A DNA stretch of 64,000 bases, taken from assembly GCA_018340805.1 (NCBI GenBank), contig JACMZG010000040.1:507387-571386 (forward strand), written 5' to 3'. The DNA is from Microvelia longipes (taxonomy: Eukaryota; Arthropoda; Insecta; Hemiptera; Veliidae). Position 1 is the first letter of the stretch. Each line of letters starts with the position of its first letter. The translations under genes and the position numbers were made by a program. The notes under the pieces are model-generated. The model was not told the origin of the DNA, searched no databases, and saw nothing but the letters and a program-made list of their open reading frames with translations. Shown here in pieces: positions 11,574 through 25,900 of this stretch.

Positions 11574-13882
11574 ATAATATATAAATTATATATATATATA
11601 TATAATATAAAATTTTAGCTAATTTCTCCTTACTAAAATAACTTCTTCTATTTTTTCAGATAAACGCTAAGACAGAACTAGCGCTAAGATATAACGACAT
11701 ATCACCACTAGAGAACCATCACTGTTCTATAGCTTTTAGAATTCTAGATCTACCAGACTGCAATATATTGTCCTCTTTTAATTCTGAAGAGTATAAGTTT
11801 GTTAGAGAAGGAATAATAAGGTAATTTTTAGCAATGTTGTTCTCGTAATAATTACGATTCAAAATCGTATTGGTGTTATAAAATGGGCTAACATAGTCTA
11901 TGTAATTACATCGGGAGACCTTAAAATGTTATAACATAGTGAAGATTCCATGTAAAATTGTTTTATGTCAAACATAACGGTAAAATTGGTTGCCATAACT
12001 TAACGTAACCTAAACCTAACAGTCACATCTTTAGATAGTTACTCCTTTTTAGGGGAGTACTATGCTGTTTTTTTTATTTATGTGACCTTCTTTAGATTGT
12101 TACTCCCCTTTGACAGATCAGACTGGTTACTCCCCTTAGTTTTTTGGTTTTATTACTAATATTCATATATTTTACCTTATTATACGCTCTTACCCGGGGA
12201 TGTAGAAAAGCATTGGGGCTTTTGTTGGGGTCAAAACAGGGGGAAAGACAAAGATATGGCATCTTAACTAAGGGGAGTCACCATTTAAAGAATGTCTCTG
12301 AGTAACCTTCTTCAGATGGTTACTCCTTACAACTCTATGTGGGGAATAACCATTTAAAGAATGTCTCTGAGTAACCTTCTCAGATGGTTACTCCTTACAA
12401 CTCTATGTGGGAGTAACCATTTAAAGATGGTCTCTGAGTAACCTTTTTCAGATGGTTACTCCCCAACACCGCTATGAGGGGAGTAACCATTTAAAGAAGG
12501 TCTCTGAATAACCTTCTTCAGATGGTTACTCCCCCACCTCGCTATGAAGGGAGTAACCATGTAGTGTATGAAGGGTCCCTTTTTTTTTATAAAAGAGCCC
12601 CTTTTCTTTTTTCTTTGTTTATACATTTTTGCCCTTAAACCATTCTTCTTCTTACTATGTTATAAGGGAGTAACTATCCAAATCAAATCCTTGGTTACTC
12701 CCCTTTGGGGAGTAACTATCTGGGGGAGTAACTATCTAAAGAAGTACCAACCTAACTAGCGTAACTTAAACCATTTAACTAATTTGCTTAGCTAAAAAAT
12801 TTAGTTATTTATTTATTACAACTTATTTGTATTTAAAAATTCTTTTATGATGTTTGTGTTATTACATTCAAAAAGACCTATTTTTTACTAATACATAATG
12901 CAATAATATTAATTAATTTATTTTATTTATTTGTTTAAGATAGATACATAGATAAATGAAACGGCAGAGTCGTTTTAAGGACAGTAATACCCATAAACCG
13001 TATTAGGTTTATTTTCTAAGCTAAGTGTGATGAGCGGGTTTAAACCTAAAAATAATAAGAATAATGCCGTTTAGAGCCTTGTGGCTCATTAGGGATAACC
13101 CTGCGGGAACAACCTTGGGTGGTAGTAGCAACTGTTACGCTCAAAGTGTATTCTAAAGTTGACATTTAAACCTAAGAGGACAGTAAATTCTGTCGGTAAC
13201 TCACATTCTAAACCTTTAACTTCTTTATGAATAAAAATAAAGCATCCTAGCATGTTGCCCTTCATTTACTTTACATGAGCTCAATTTAGGTTTAGGCAAC
13301 TATTTGTTAAAATTATTCGTTATTTTAATATACTTTCGATTGCACGTGTACCAAAATAGAATAACATAATTGGGATTCTTTTTAATTTATACTATTATAT
13401 TTAATTAATGTAATTATTTTAATTATACTGACTTAACATAAACTGACTTTTATCAACGGAAAATGATATGTAAGAGTATAGTTTAAAATGAATATAAGAA
13501 CATACAATTTATAAAACGTATACAATTTTACCATCAACATTGAACACATTGAAATTGAAATTGTATAGAAAATTAAGGCATTATCACTGCTCTTTTCATC
13601 AGCCAGTGTTGCCAGCTTCAAAAGTTTACTGGAAATAAATACTTTTTTTATTTTGTAGGTGTATCCTAGCAACGGATATGGCGAGGCATAATGAGATATT
13701 AGCTCAGTTCAAAGATGCAGTTGCCCAAGGCTTTGATTACTCTAACAGGGCTCATGTTAATCTGGTAAGATACCATAAAAGTCTATTTTCGCGAATTTTC
13801 ATCTCGAAAGAGACGTTTATGAGGTTGATTGGATGAGAAAGTAGGGGAGGGATCAATTCAGTTTAGCTTCCTGAAACCGATA

Positions 13883-13921
<39 letters not shown>

Positions 13922-16900
13922 TATAATATATATATATATATTTTGTGGTGTGTTAATTTTTACTTTTCCTCATTTATACTTTAGGTATATAGGAAAAGTA
14001 TTGTGTCTGCGAAAAAATCCGAAACCGGGATGTCACCGGAATCATCTGTTTCAGCTGTTTTTAAGGCCTCCTGAGTGTTTTTTACAAAGTTGTCTGTGTT
14101 GTATGGATGACCGCTGAAAATGAAGCGGATATATTTACTATCTGAGGATGAGCGAAGTGAGTCTGAGGACGTGTTGCAGTATAACTTTAGCGAATTGTAT
14201 ATTCTGAGGATGAGCGAAGCGAGTGTAATTTATTATCAAAAGTGTAAATTTTGATAATAAATTTTCTTGGCAAACTCATTTAGACAATTTAGGGAAAAAA
14301 TTAAGAATAGGAGTTTATATGTTGAAAAAGACCAGCAAAACTATCAGTATTAGTTCTCTTAAAACTATATATTACGCTTATTTTTACTCTCATCTATCTT
14401 ATGGTATTGAGCTTTGGGGAAATGCCCCTCATGTCGACTCTATATTCTTGATTCAAAAAAAAGCTTTGAGGGTCATTTTTAACTTGCCAAGTAGAGAGTC
14501 TTGCTTTGCTTATTTCAAAGCAAATAAAATGTTTACTGTCTATTCATTGTACTGTTTCTTAGTGCTTAAACACATTCACTCTAACCGCACTAGCTATAAA
14601 ACTGTTGGATCAAACCACCACTACAGCACAAGGCATGCTAACAGGTTGTTAAATTCGCGATGTAGGTTAAATATAACAATGAAGCAGAGCATTAAAGAAA
14701 ACGGGTTGCGCCTTTACAATTTTTTACCTTCAATTGTCAAAGCACTGCATGAAAAGGATTTTAATTTCTTTGTCAAAAAAGTGCTTCTAGAGAATCCTCT
14801 TTACAGTTTTGAGGAGTTTTTTAGTTTAAAATTAGTCTAATAGTTTCCCACCTTAGTTATAATTTTGTGTAGTTATTATTTTTACCTCTATTTTTTTGGA
14901 ATGATGCTTTGTTTTGTATTTATTATGTACATTTAACAAATATAATAATATTTATTTATTTATTTATTTGAGTCCGAAGCAGGGAGGATGAGGGTAGTGA
15001 ATCTGAAGTGACGAGGAATAGTTCCGAGGTACCACGTACCCCATTTTTTATGCATGGAAAAATTTTTCGATTTTTTTTTTAAATAAAAATCCTTTATTAA
15101 TAAGTGTTTTAACAAATGTACAATTAATAATTGAGATGTATAGGACTACTCCCCACAAAAGAACCAAAAAGCTCTGTGCTGTGGGGAGGAGTGTTTTATA
15201 TACTATCTTAGCTTAACATATAACAAATTAATATTTCCTTGTATTAAAAAAAAAATAATGTAAATATTTATAAAGAAGCTTAAAGTAACAGTTAATACTT
15301 TTCAATGAAAAAAATAAAATAAAAAATAATTTACTTGTTCTACTAAAATTTTTTAGTTTGTTTTAAACGTCCAGCTGACAGCCCCAGAGGCTAAGCAAAA
15401 AGGACTACATGTTGTTAACCTTAATTATGTATTTTTATTTTAAATAAAGCATGTTTTGAATTGAATTGAATTGAAAATAATACTTTTCAATGAATAATTG
15501 CTTTACGGATTTGGTGAATATATAAATGGTGATTGATTTGGAATTTAGAACTAATTAAATCATATATAAGACAAACAAATATGCTAGGTTTCATTTCATT
15601 CTTAGTTTCAGATCCATTTATATCAAATAATATGCATGCGTTATTAAATAATTGTGTAATACCGAAAAATAATCAATTTTTTTATTAGATTGAGTGCAAC
15701 TGTATCACTTAATGGGATAAATAAGGTTTGCTTTAATAAGGCATATATATCTATGGTTTATTCCGATCACAAGTGTTTAGCATCATTGAGCGAGGTCAGT
15801 ACCTGGATGGGTGATTTTTTATTTAGAAGACGAACGAAGAGAGTCCTAATTAGCGTGGATGAGCGTATAGAACCCGATATGATATGAAATAATTTATATC
15901 TATTTCTTGCTATCCCGTGCTTGATTTTTTAAACATTGTGTTGTTTTTTTCAGTTAACAATGGTTTTGATCAAAGTAGCTGATATATCTAATGAAGCGAG
16001 GCCAATGGATGTAGCAGAGCCTTGGCTAGACAGGTTACTTATGGTATGTTACTTTAAAAATGCCACTTTTTTTAAGACTCTATTAAACACTTAAAATAAT
16101 ACTATATATAGAAGGAGCTCTACTGATAACACGAAAGCCGGTTCACTTGTACACCTAAGTAATGCTGCCACCCTAACAATATACAATTTTCTAAAAAAAA
16201 AGTTGGCAATACTTCCGGTTGCTGAATTATTATGTTCTATTATTAATTAATGATTGATTATTCATAAAATACTAATATAAATATCGGTGCATTACAATAT
16301 TTAAAGCATTTTTAATTGTAGTTTAACGTATTTATTAAAATTATAAAATGTAGACCTCGTAAACTAAATGTAGATTCTTGTATTCCGCCACCCTTTTGCC
16401 ATCTAAGACCAGTTTTATTAAATACTCAGCAGGTGTTTTAAGTTATTATATTTATTCTTTACGATCTTTCTTCATTAATAGATATTTACAACACATATTT
16501 AAAATAATGTTTTGTTGTCAGGTTGGCAGCATTACTTAAGTGCACCAGTCAACTGGCTTTTGTTTACCAGTCAGAATTACATTGTGTTTACGGTCCTGTG
16601 CTCCTTCTACATATAGTATTATTCTAAGATTAAACACCATTACAGGAGACAGGTCATACACTTCATTCTTTTGAGATCTTTAGTTTACTGATGGTTCTCG
16701 GTTAGATGGTCTCCAGTGTGAGTTTGAGCAGATATGCCTCGGTTTTTTAATCTGAGGAATTTTTCATTCTATTCTGCTCTCAGTCTTTTCTAAGAGAAAC
16801 TCATGAGGGGTTACTGATTTATATCTGTTCAGACAGCAAAGCTGGCATTAAAGCTTTGACCGCTTATAAAAACCTTACCAGGAATGTATCGATTCCCTTA

Positions 16901-19900
16901 ATATTCTGGGACAAACTAACGAGGTATAACTACTATGGTAAACTTATTAGGCTTTGCGGTTATTGTCATGAAGATTTAGGTCTTCCGATAGTGACCGCGT
17001 CAATGTAGATGAAGAATCCGACTTTTCGCTTCCACTGTGGGAGGCATCTTCAGGGATGTAGGACATCATGGAATTCCTTCAGCTGGGATGAGAAAGTCCA
17101 CGCTGTTTATCAAAAGACCGTCTAAAAGACTTACCAGGTTACTTTTAGCCCTTAAAGTAGTACCCACTACTCAATAACTGGTATTCTTACCGGCCATTGT
17201 CACCTTAACTGCCATCTAAACCTGATGGGATTGGCAGCTAGTCTTAAATGTAGGCTATGTGAGGAGGATGAGGAAACTCCTTCACATATCCTAAGCACTT
17301 GTCCAGCATTGACTTATCTTAGGTGGCAGACCTTTGGTCTGGCCACCGTTCCATTAGAAATATGTACAACAACCCCTAATTATAATAATAATGATAATGC
17401 CCGTTTAGAGCCTTGCAGCTCATCAGGGATGACCCCTGCGGTGGGAAAAATGCCCGTTTTAGGGCCTTTTGGCCCTTCAGGGCATTCGCCCTGCGGGAAC
17501 CACCTCGGGTGGGTCACATCTACTATGCTCAAAGTAAAGCTAAAGTTGGTGAAATCTTTTTACAACAAATTCTATTCATGAAAAACTGAGAGCATAGCCC
17601 GGGCTGTGAACCCCGGACCTCCGGTGCCAAAGTCCAGTACTATACGACCACGGCTACGAAGGCAGAACAACTCCTAAACAAGTAGATAACTTTCTGCGTG
17701 TCAGTAGACTTGTTCAGAAAGTACTTGCTCAAGGAGGGCGCCCTTTTCCGGTATTTGTACTAAAGACCCACCTGAGTGGTTTAATGCTCTTGATTATACC
17801 CCCGGTCTTATTTTATTTAAGACCCTTTTTTATTTTGTCCCTAAAAACTAAAGCACAAAAAAGTTCACTAGTATCCAAAATGTCTTTACCAAGCAATACG
17901 TACAAACAATAATACAATGTATTAAATTCTTGTATGAATACATAAATCAACTCATTCATACTAAAAGCTATTCATGCATGCATAAAACCTGACGTGCCTA
18001 CAATTATTTTGTCATGCAGACAACTATTCTAACATTTATACAATTATGCTAATTCATTCATTCATTCAATTATCTAGACATTCTTATGATTATCCTTACA
18101 CTCACATAATTATTCTGACATTCATACAATTATCTTGTCATGCAGACAATTATTCTAACATTTATACAATTATGCTGATTCATTCATTCAATTATCTAGG
18201 CATTCTTATGATTATCCTTACACTCAGATAATTATTCTGACATTCATACAATTATCTTGCCATGCAGACAATTATTCTAACATTTATACAATTATGCTGA
18301 TTCATTCATTCAATTATCTAGGCATTCTATGATTATCTTTACACTCAGATAATTATTCTGACATTCATACAATTATCTTGCCATGCAGACAATTATTCTA
18401 ACATTTATACAATTATACTGATTCATTCATTCAATTATCTAGACATTCTTATGATTATCCTTACACTCGGATAATTATTCTGACATTCATACAATTATCT
18501 TGCCATGCAGACAATTATTCTAACATTTATACAATTATGCTGATTCGTTCATTCAATTATCTAGACATTCTTATGATTATCCTTACACTCGGATAATTTA
18601 TCTGACATTCATACAATTATCTTGTCATGCAGACAATTATTCTAACATTTATACAATTATGCTGATTCATTCATTCAATTATCTAGGCATTCTATGATTA
18701 TCCTTACACTCGGATAATTATTCTGACATTCATACAATTATCTTGCCATGCAGACAATTATTCTAACATTTATACAATTATGCTGATTCGTTCATTCAAT
18801 TATCTAGACATTCTTATGATTATCCTTACACTCGGATAATTATTCTGACATTCATACAATTATCTTGTCATGCAGACAATTATTCTAACATTTATACAAT
18901 TATACTGATTCATTCATTCAATTATCTAGGCATTCTTATGATTATCCTTACACTCAGATAATTATTCTGACATTCATACAATTATCTTGCCATGCAGACA
19001 ATTATTCTAACATTTATACAATTATGCTGATTCATTCATTCAATTATCTAGGCATTCTTATGATTATCTTTACACTCAGATAATTATTCTGACATTCATA
19101 CAATTATCTTGCCATGCAGACAATTATTCTAACATTTATACAATTATGCTGATTCATTCATTCAATTATCTAGACATTCTTATGATTATCCTTACACTCG
19201 GATAATTATTCTGACATTCATACAATTATTCCCATGCAGACAATTATTCTAACATTTATACAATTATGCTGATTCGTTCATTCAATTATCTAGACATTCT
19301 TATGATTATCCTTACACTCGATAATTATTCTGACATTCATACAATTATCTTGTCATGCAGACAATTATTCTAACATTTATACAATTATGCTGATCATTCA
19401 TTCAATTATCTAGACATTCTTATGATTATCCTTACACTCGGATAATTATTCTGACATTCACAATTATCTTGCATGCAGACAATTATTCTAACATTTATAC
19501 AATTATGCTGATTCGTTCATTCAATTATCTAGACATTCTTATGATTATCCTTACACTCGGATAATTATTCTGACATTCATACAATTATCTTGTCATGCAG
19601 ACAATTATTCTAACATTTATACAATTATGCTGATTCATTCATTCAATTATCTAGACATTCTTATGATTATCCTTACACTCGGATAATTATTCTGACATTC
19701 ATACAATTATCTTGCCATGCAGACAATTATTCTAACATTTATACAATTATGCTGATTCGTTCATTCAATTATCTAGACATTCTTATGATTATCCTTACAC
19801 TCGGATAATTATTCTGACATTCATACAATTATCTTGCCATGCAGACAATTATTCTAACATTTATACAATTATGCTGATTCGTTCATTCAATTATCTAGAC

Positions 19901-22900
19901 ATTCTTATGATTATCCTTACACTCGGATAATTATTCTGACATTCATACAATTATCTTCCATGCAGACAATTATTCTAACATTTATACAATTATGCTGATT
20001 CGTTCATTCAATTATCTAGACAATTCTTATCCTTACACTCGATAATTATTCATGACTCATTCATCATTGACATTATCTTCCCATGCAGACATATAATTAT
20101 TCTAACATTTATACAACTGATTCATTATCATTTATCTAGACATTCTTATGATTATCTTACACTCACATAATTATCTGATTCATACAATTATCTTGGCATA
20201 ACAAATGCTACATTTATTACATTTATACTGAATTCTTATTCAATTATCTAGACATTCCTTACAATAATTACCTTGACAATGCATTCTTATCACATGATTA
20301 TAATACAATTAAAATCAAATCTTGTCATAGCACTAACATTTATACAATATGCCAATTCACAACCAGACCATTATTATGACCTAATATTATTACTGATTCA
20401 ATATAATTATCTTGTCATGCAGACAATTATAACATTTATACAAATGCTCATTCTTAATATGCATTCTTATGTTATCCTGCAGATTTATGACATTCAATAC
20501 AATTTATTCTGTTCATTCATTCGACATTCTATTGGTTATGCATCATTCATCGTGCGATTTATTCCTGAATTATCTGATACATTATCGTGATAGTCATAAT
20601 ATCTTTTATTCATACAATCATTCCCTGTATTTTATAAATTTTACATTTAATTACCTATACCTTACATCGGATACTTATCTGATGCACATTCTAACAATTA
20701 TTATCTGTCACACTAACAATTATGAGACTTATTATCTAACATAACATACAACATTATTTTTATCTACATTACACCTTATTATTACAATTAACTAATAATA
20801 TACCGAATCACATCATTCTTAGATATATTATCACACACCATACCATAATTATTATCAATACATTTCACATTTATCCAAAGTATTCTTTATTAATGACATA
20901 CTTAATACAGAGGTTTCGATTATCATTCATGGTCTAGACATGTATTTATGGAATATTCTGACATGAGGCATTTATACAATGACGCTTTTATTCGATATTA
21001 TTAGGACGTTCTGAAATTATCCTGCCAGTACAATTATCGTGATAGTCATATAAATTATCCTTTTTACAGTGATTCCTAATTGTATATACCTACATTTAAA
21101 TTTTTAACAAGTCACACATAATTAACATTCATTTATTCTTAAGTATTAAGTTATTCTAACAATAATATACTATCCTTTTATGCATACAATTGCCATTTAC
21201 AACATTTCAGATATGCCTACAACCATACATTATTATTAAGTACGTACAGAGAAAGTTTCTTAAATAGGTTAGATCTGTAAATTTCTTGAAGATAAAAGTG
21301 TTTGATGGAAAGTGAGTTATCTGTTTTTATTACAGTGATTCCTCTTGGTATAAAACATGGGGAAGCAATATCAATTTAACTTGAAAGTCTAATAATTTTA
21401 ATTTAATTAACTCAATTAAATGAAGGTATATAGAAAAGCACGAAGTCTCCATTATGGATGTATAAACTAAATCTCGCACTGGAATTTCCCCCGACTTTAG
21501 CAACTTTGATTTATTTGAGTTTTATATTATATTATTAAAAGAGGGATTGTCAGTGGGGGGGAGGCTGGGGTGTAGAAAAGGTAAAATTGGGATAAATGAA
21601 ATACCTCAGAGAAATAAGGTTTTTGCAGTAAAGGTGTTTCGGTTACCTATATTTTAAATAGAATATTTGTTAATTTTTTGGTGTTGTTTAACTGATTTGT
21701 GAGATTAGGTAATAGCAAAATGTTAAGGAACATTTGTTGTGATCATTACTAGGATTGGTGACCGTTTTATTATACGGGGGGGGGGAATATTTCAAATGAA
21801 CCAACAATAACTTCTTAAATATATTGGAAAAACATGGTCCTAGACATTTAAAAACTTTATATACCCCCTTTATAACAATTACGTTTAAATAATTTACGTT
21901 AAAACAAATAAATTGACTCTTGCATCGACTCTTGCATCGACTCTTGCATCGACTCTAGCATCGACTCTTGAATCGACTCTTGCTTTGACTTTTGCATCGA
22001 CTCTTCCATCGACTCTTGCATCGACTCTTGCATCGGCTCTTCCATCGACTCTTGCATTGACTTTTGCATCGACTCTAGCATCGACTCTTGCATCGACTCT
22101 TGCATCGAATCTTGCATCGGCTCTTTCATCGACTCTTGCATTGACTTTTGCATCGACTCTTGCATCGACTCTAGCATCGACTCTTGCATCGACTCTTGAA
22201 TCGACTCTTGCTTTGACTTTTGCATCGACTCTTGAATCGACTCTTGCTTTGACTCTTGCATCGACTCTTGCATTGACTTTTGCATCGACTCTAGCATCGA
22301 CTCTTGCATTGACTCTTGCATCGACTCTAGCATCGACTCGTGCATTGACTTTTGCATCGACTCTAGCATCGACTCTTGCATTGACTCTTGCATCGACATC
22401 GACTCTTGCATCGAATCTTGCATCGACTCTAGCATCGACTCTTGCATTGACTTTTGCATCGAATTTTGCATCAACTCTTCCATCGACTCATGCGAATTGA
22501 AATTTACCTTTAATATTTTTGTAATTACAACCCAAATATAATATTATTACTAAAACTTTTATTAGTAGTAATATATGAGAGTGCTGGTAACTACCAAGCA
22601 AGTAGGCCACGTTATTGGGCCCTTTTTGCCAGCTCCCTAAGATAAGTGTTCTACTCCTTTTAATTTTAAATGTAGGTATATATAATCTAATCTAGACAGA
22701 AGAGCTGTGAACTCAATGGTTTTTCTCATGCTTTTTTTCAAGCAATCATACATTATTTACTGACTCATATAGTCTAGTGAAAACTAGGAACATCACGTGC
22801 CCTCGCTGTTGAACCAAACCTCCATACACTTTAAACTACAAGGCAGACACACTATAGTATTATAATGAATCTACTATGAGGGTCCTGAATTGTGCCTATA

Positions 22901-25900
22901 CCCAGTTTCATTTAGGGTAAGGGATCTTTAACGAGTACCTGACAACGCACAGGCTCGATACCACTGGCTTTACGTCCTTTCTAAAGGGCGTGGTACGCAG
23001 AATAGTTATCCCTCATATAAAAATCCTAGAGGCCCGTGCTGGGATTGAACCCATGACTAAAGTCCAACATGAACTTCTAAGAGTTAATTAACTCTAGTAT
23101 ATAAATGTTAATTATAGTTCAAATGGTTATTTGTTTGTTTCTAATAGGTTTTATTTGTTTGTTGGTTATTTGTGTTAAAGCGGCATTGGTCAGTTCCTGG
23201 ATGTGTAACCGAAAATAATCATTATTAATTACCTTTAATTTTGTGAATTTTGCGAATCTTAAATAGATTGTAATTATGGTGAGAGGTACAATTTATCATG
23301 TCAGTGTTAAGTAACGAAACCTAGTTTCATACCATGACACGGACTCGTTAGTAATGTTCGATTTAAACTGAACTTTGTTGAATAATAAAAGAAAATAAGT
23401 CTCTTTACAAAACAAAACTTTATTGGCAATGCGCTTTCAACCTAACTAGTGGCTATCATCAGTGTAACAAACAATTTACAATAAAATAAATAAAAACCAA
23501 ATTAAATTAAAAGACAATATAATGCAAAACTCATAAAATACATGGTTGGGAAAAATAAATGAAGAAATAAATAAATTTTAAGAAAAAAATAAATCTTTCT
23601 TTGTTCCAATCCAACTATGCATAAGAAAAATTTATGACTCTATAGTTTATTGTTATGCTGGGGTTAGGAAAGGTAATCCTAATTTAGTTTATTAATAGAG
23701 AGTTGAAGTGTTCACGTGACTAATAAAGTCAAAAACAACCTTGTTTTTTATGTGTTGTGGTACCGGACAAACTTTTTAATTTTGCCTAAACTCTGAATAA
23801 ATATATTATTAATTAAGTAACTTTATTTTAAAATCAGTAAAACACTTTTAAATTATAATACCACGTTAATACACAATGACGAATACATGATTTTGTATTA
23901 GAATATCATAGTGTTCATGATACCTCTATGTTTAATAACTGAGGTTATGGATTATGTTGAAACAAAAATGAAGTTTAGTTTTGTAGAGCATTATGTTTTT
24001 ATCCATTATGTTCTACATTCATGTGAAGTTGCCTTCCACAGTGGAAGCGTAACTTCTACGTTTTAAATGACGCGGTCATCACTGGAGGACATCAATCTTC
24101 ATGACAATAACCGAGTCCGGTAGCTCAGTGGTAGAGCGCTCGCCTTTCGACCTGGAGGTCGAGGGTTTAAATCCAGCCGGGGGAGGACCTCAATATGAGG
24201 TTATCCCTTGTACCGTACACTCGGGAGGTCTTGAATTCAAGGCCGGCCAACCTAGCCAGGGTTTTACGTGGTTTCCTTGGCTACTAATACGCAAATGCGG
24301 GGTTGGATCTAGTTTCATCTGAGACAAGTCTGGATCCACGTTTCCGTTGTCTCCAGCTCACGAAAAGTTAATGTTCTGCGGTCTGGGGGAGATGAAGGTC
24401 GGAAAGATATACTGAGCCTTTGTATGTCCGAAAACTTAGTCAGTGAAAGTGATGGCGGCGACACGAGTAACGTAAGTGACTAGGAACAAAGTGCTCGGTT
24501 CTTGAAGACAGACGTCTCCTAATAGCACTGCGGAGCTTTGACTTTCAGGTCAGGGCTATAGAATGAGTTTGTGCACGCTGGCATCTGGGTGCTGGGTTCT
24601 TTGTCGGGTCGCGCTGGACTGGCCAGAGCGGTGAGCCTAGCTTAGAGTCTGGTGATGCTTGTGGAACTGATGAGATTGGTGACACTGGAAGGACGAGGTC
24701 AAGTGAGGCTAATGTGATCAGAGGAGCTAGTAAGACTAGATGAAACAAGCACACAGTGAACTAGTAGTCGGCGCTAGCCAGAGCGGTAAGCCTAGCCAGA
24801 GTCTAGCTGGTCTAGATGAACTAGGCACACTGTGAACTAGTCGCAGACACTAGCCAGAGCAGTGAGTTTGGATAGAGTCTGGTTGGGCTAGATGAACTAG
24901 ACACACTGTGAACTGGTTATATGTGCTACCATGTACGGAAGGGGTGCTTCCTAGATGATTGGATGTGCACAAACTCAGGAGCTAATGTTGAGTGAGATTT
25001 GAGTGAGGGGAAAAACGCTAAATGACCCTACGGGTTAAAGCGTAAAAAAAAAAAAAATAAACGCGAATGTCTCCACAGTTTATTAGAAATTACTTTGTTT
25101 CTTGGAATTCTTCATGCAAAGTACTGGGGTGGAAGAAAGTGCTAATACTGTTTTTTTTTCAAATCTACTGAGACTTATTAAAACTTTACATCACTATTAA
25201 TTCTTCTGACACTTCTATTTATTGTATAACTAATCCACATGACTTTTTCTCCAGGAATTCTTTAGTCAAAGTGATGCGGAGAAAGAAGAAGGGTTGCCAG
25301 TAACTCCTTTTATGGACAGAGAAAAAATCACTAAACCCTCTTCCCAATGTTCTTTCATCGGATTCGTGCTTTTGCCTCTCTTCGAGGGACTTTGTTCCTT
25401 ACTTACTGAGCTTCAGGTAAGGTTGCAAAAGACATAATATTACTAATTTTAAGTCTTAAAATTAAGCCATTTAAGTACATACTTAAATGATTTTTATCTA
25501 TAAACCTTTATAATTAATTCTTTATTGCATTTTATAATTTATTGTATACCTATTTTTCTACAATAGAGTATTTGCACAATTTTTTATTGCATTATCTTTA
25601 AGTAAGTCATATAAAAGAACACCCTGTAAAATATTAGAATGAAAAAAACTTATACTTTTGATGATACAGCAAAAAACGAGAAATATATTTAAATATGTTC
25701 TTTTGGCGGGAAAACGGCCTCGACTGCTTGTGTGACGTCAGACGTAAGAATACCGCCGTGTAGTACAATATTCACTAGAGCAACACTTAAAAGAGTTTAT
25801 TCTATACTGTAAACAAGATGATTCTGACAGCTCCTTAGGCATCACGTTCCTTAGGCATTGTATTACCTGGAACACGAAATTGTTTTGTTTGTTTTCTTTA

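Noticed and set aside
17225..17581. Stand-alone Cys-rich protein gene
   Set aside because: The [16 protein letters not shown] segment is the C-terminus of a non-LTR retrotransposon and the rest is its 3' non-coding DNA.
24115..24185. Functional tRNA gene
   Set aside because: A and B boxes are good, but the acceptor and anticodon stems do not pair, and it heads a longer retroposon.
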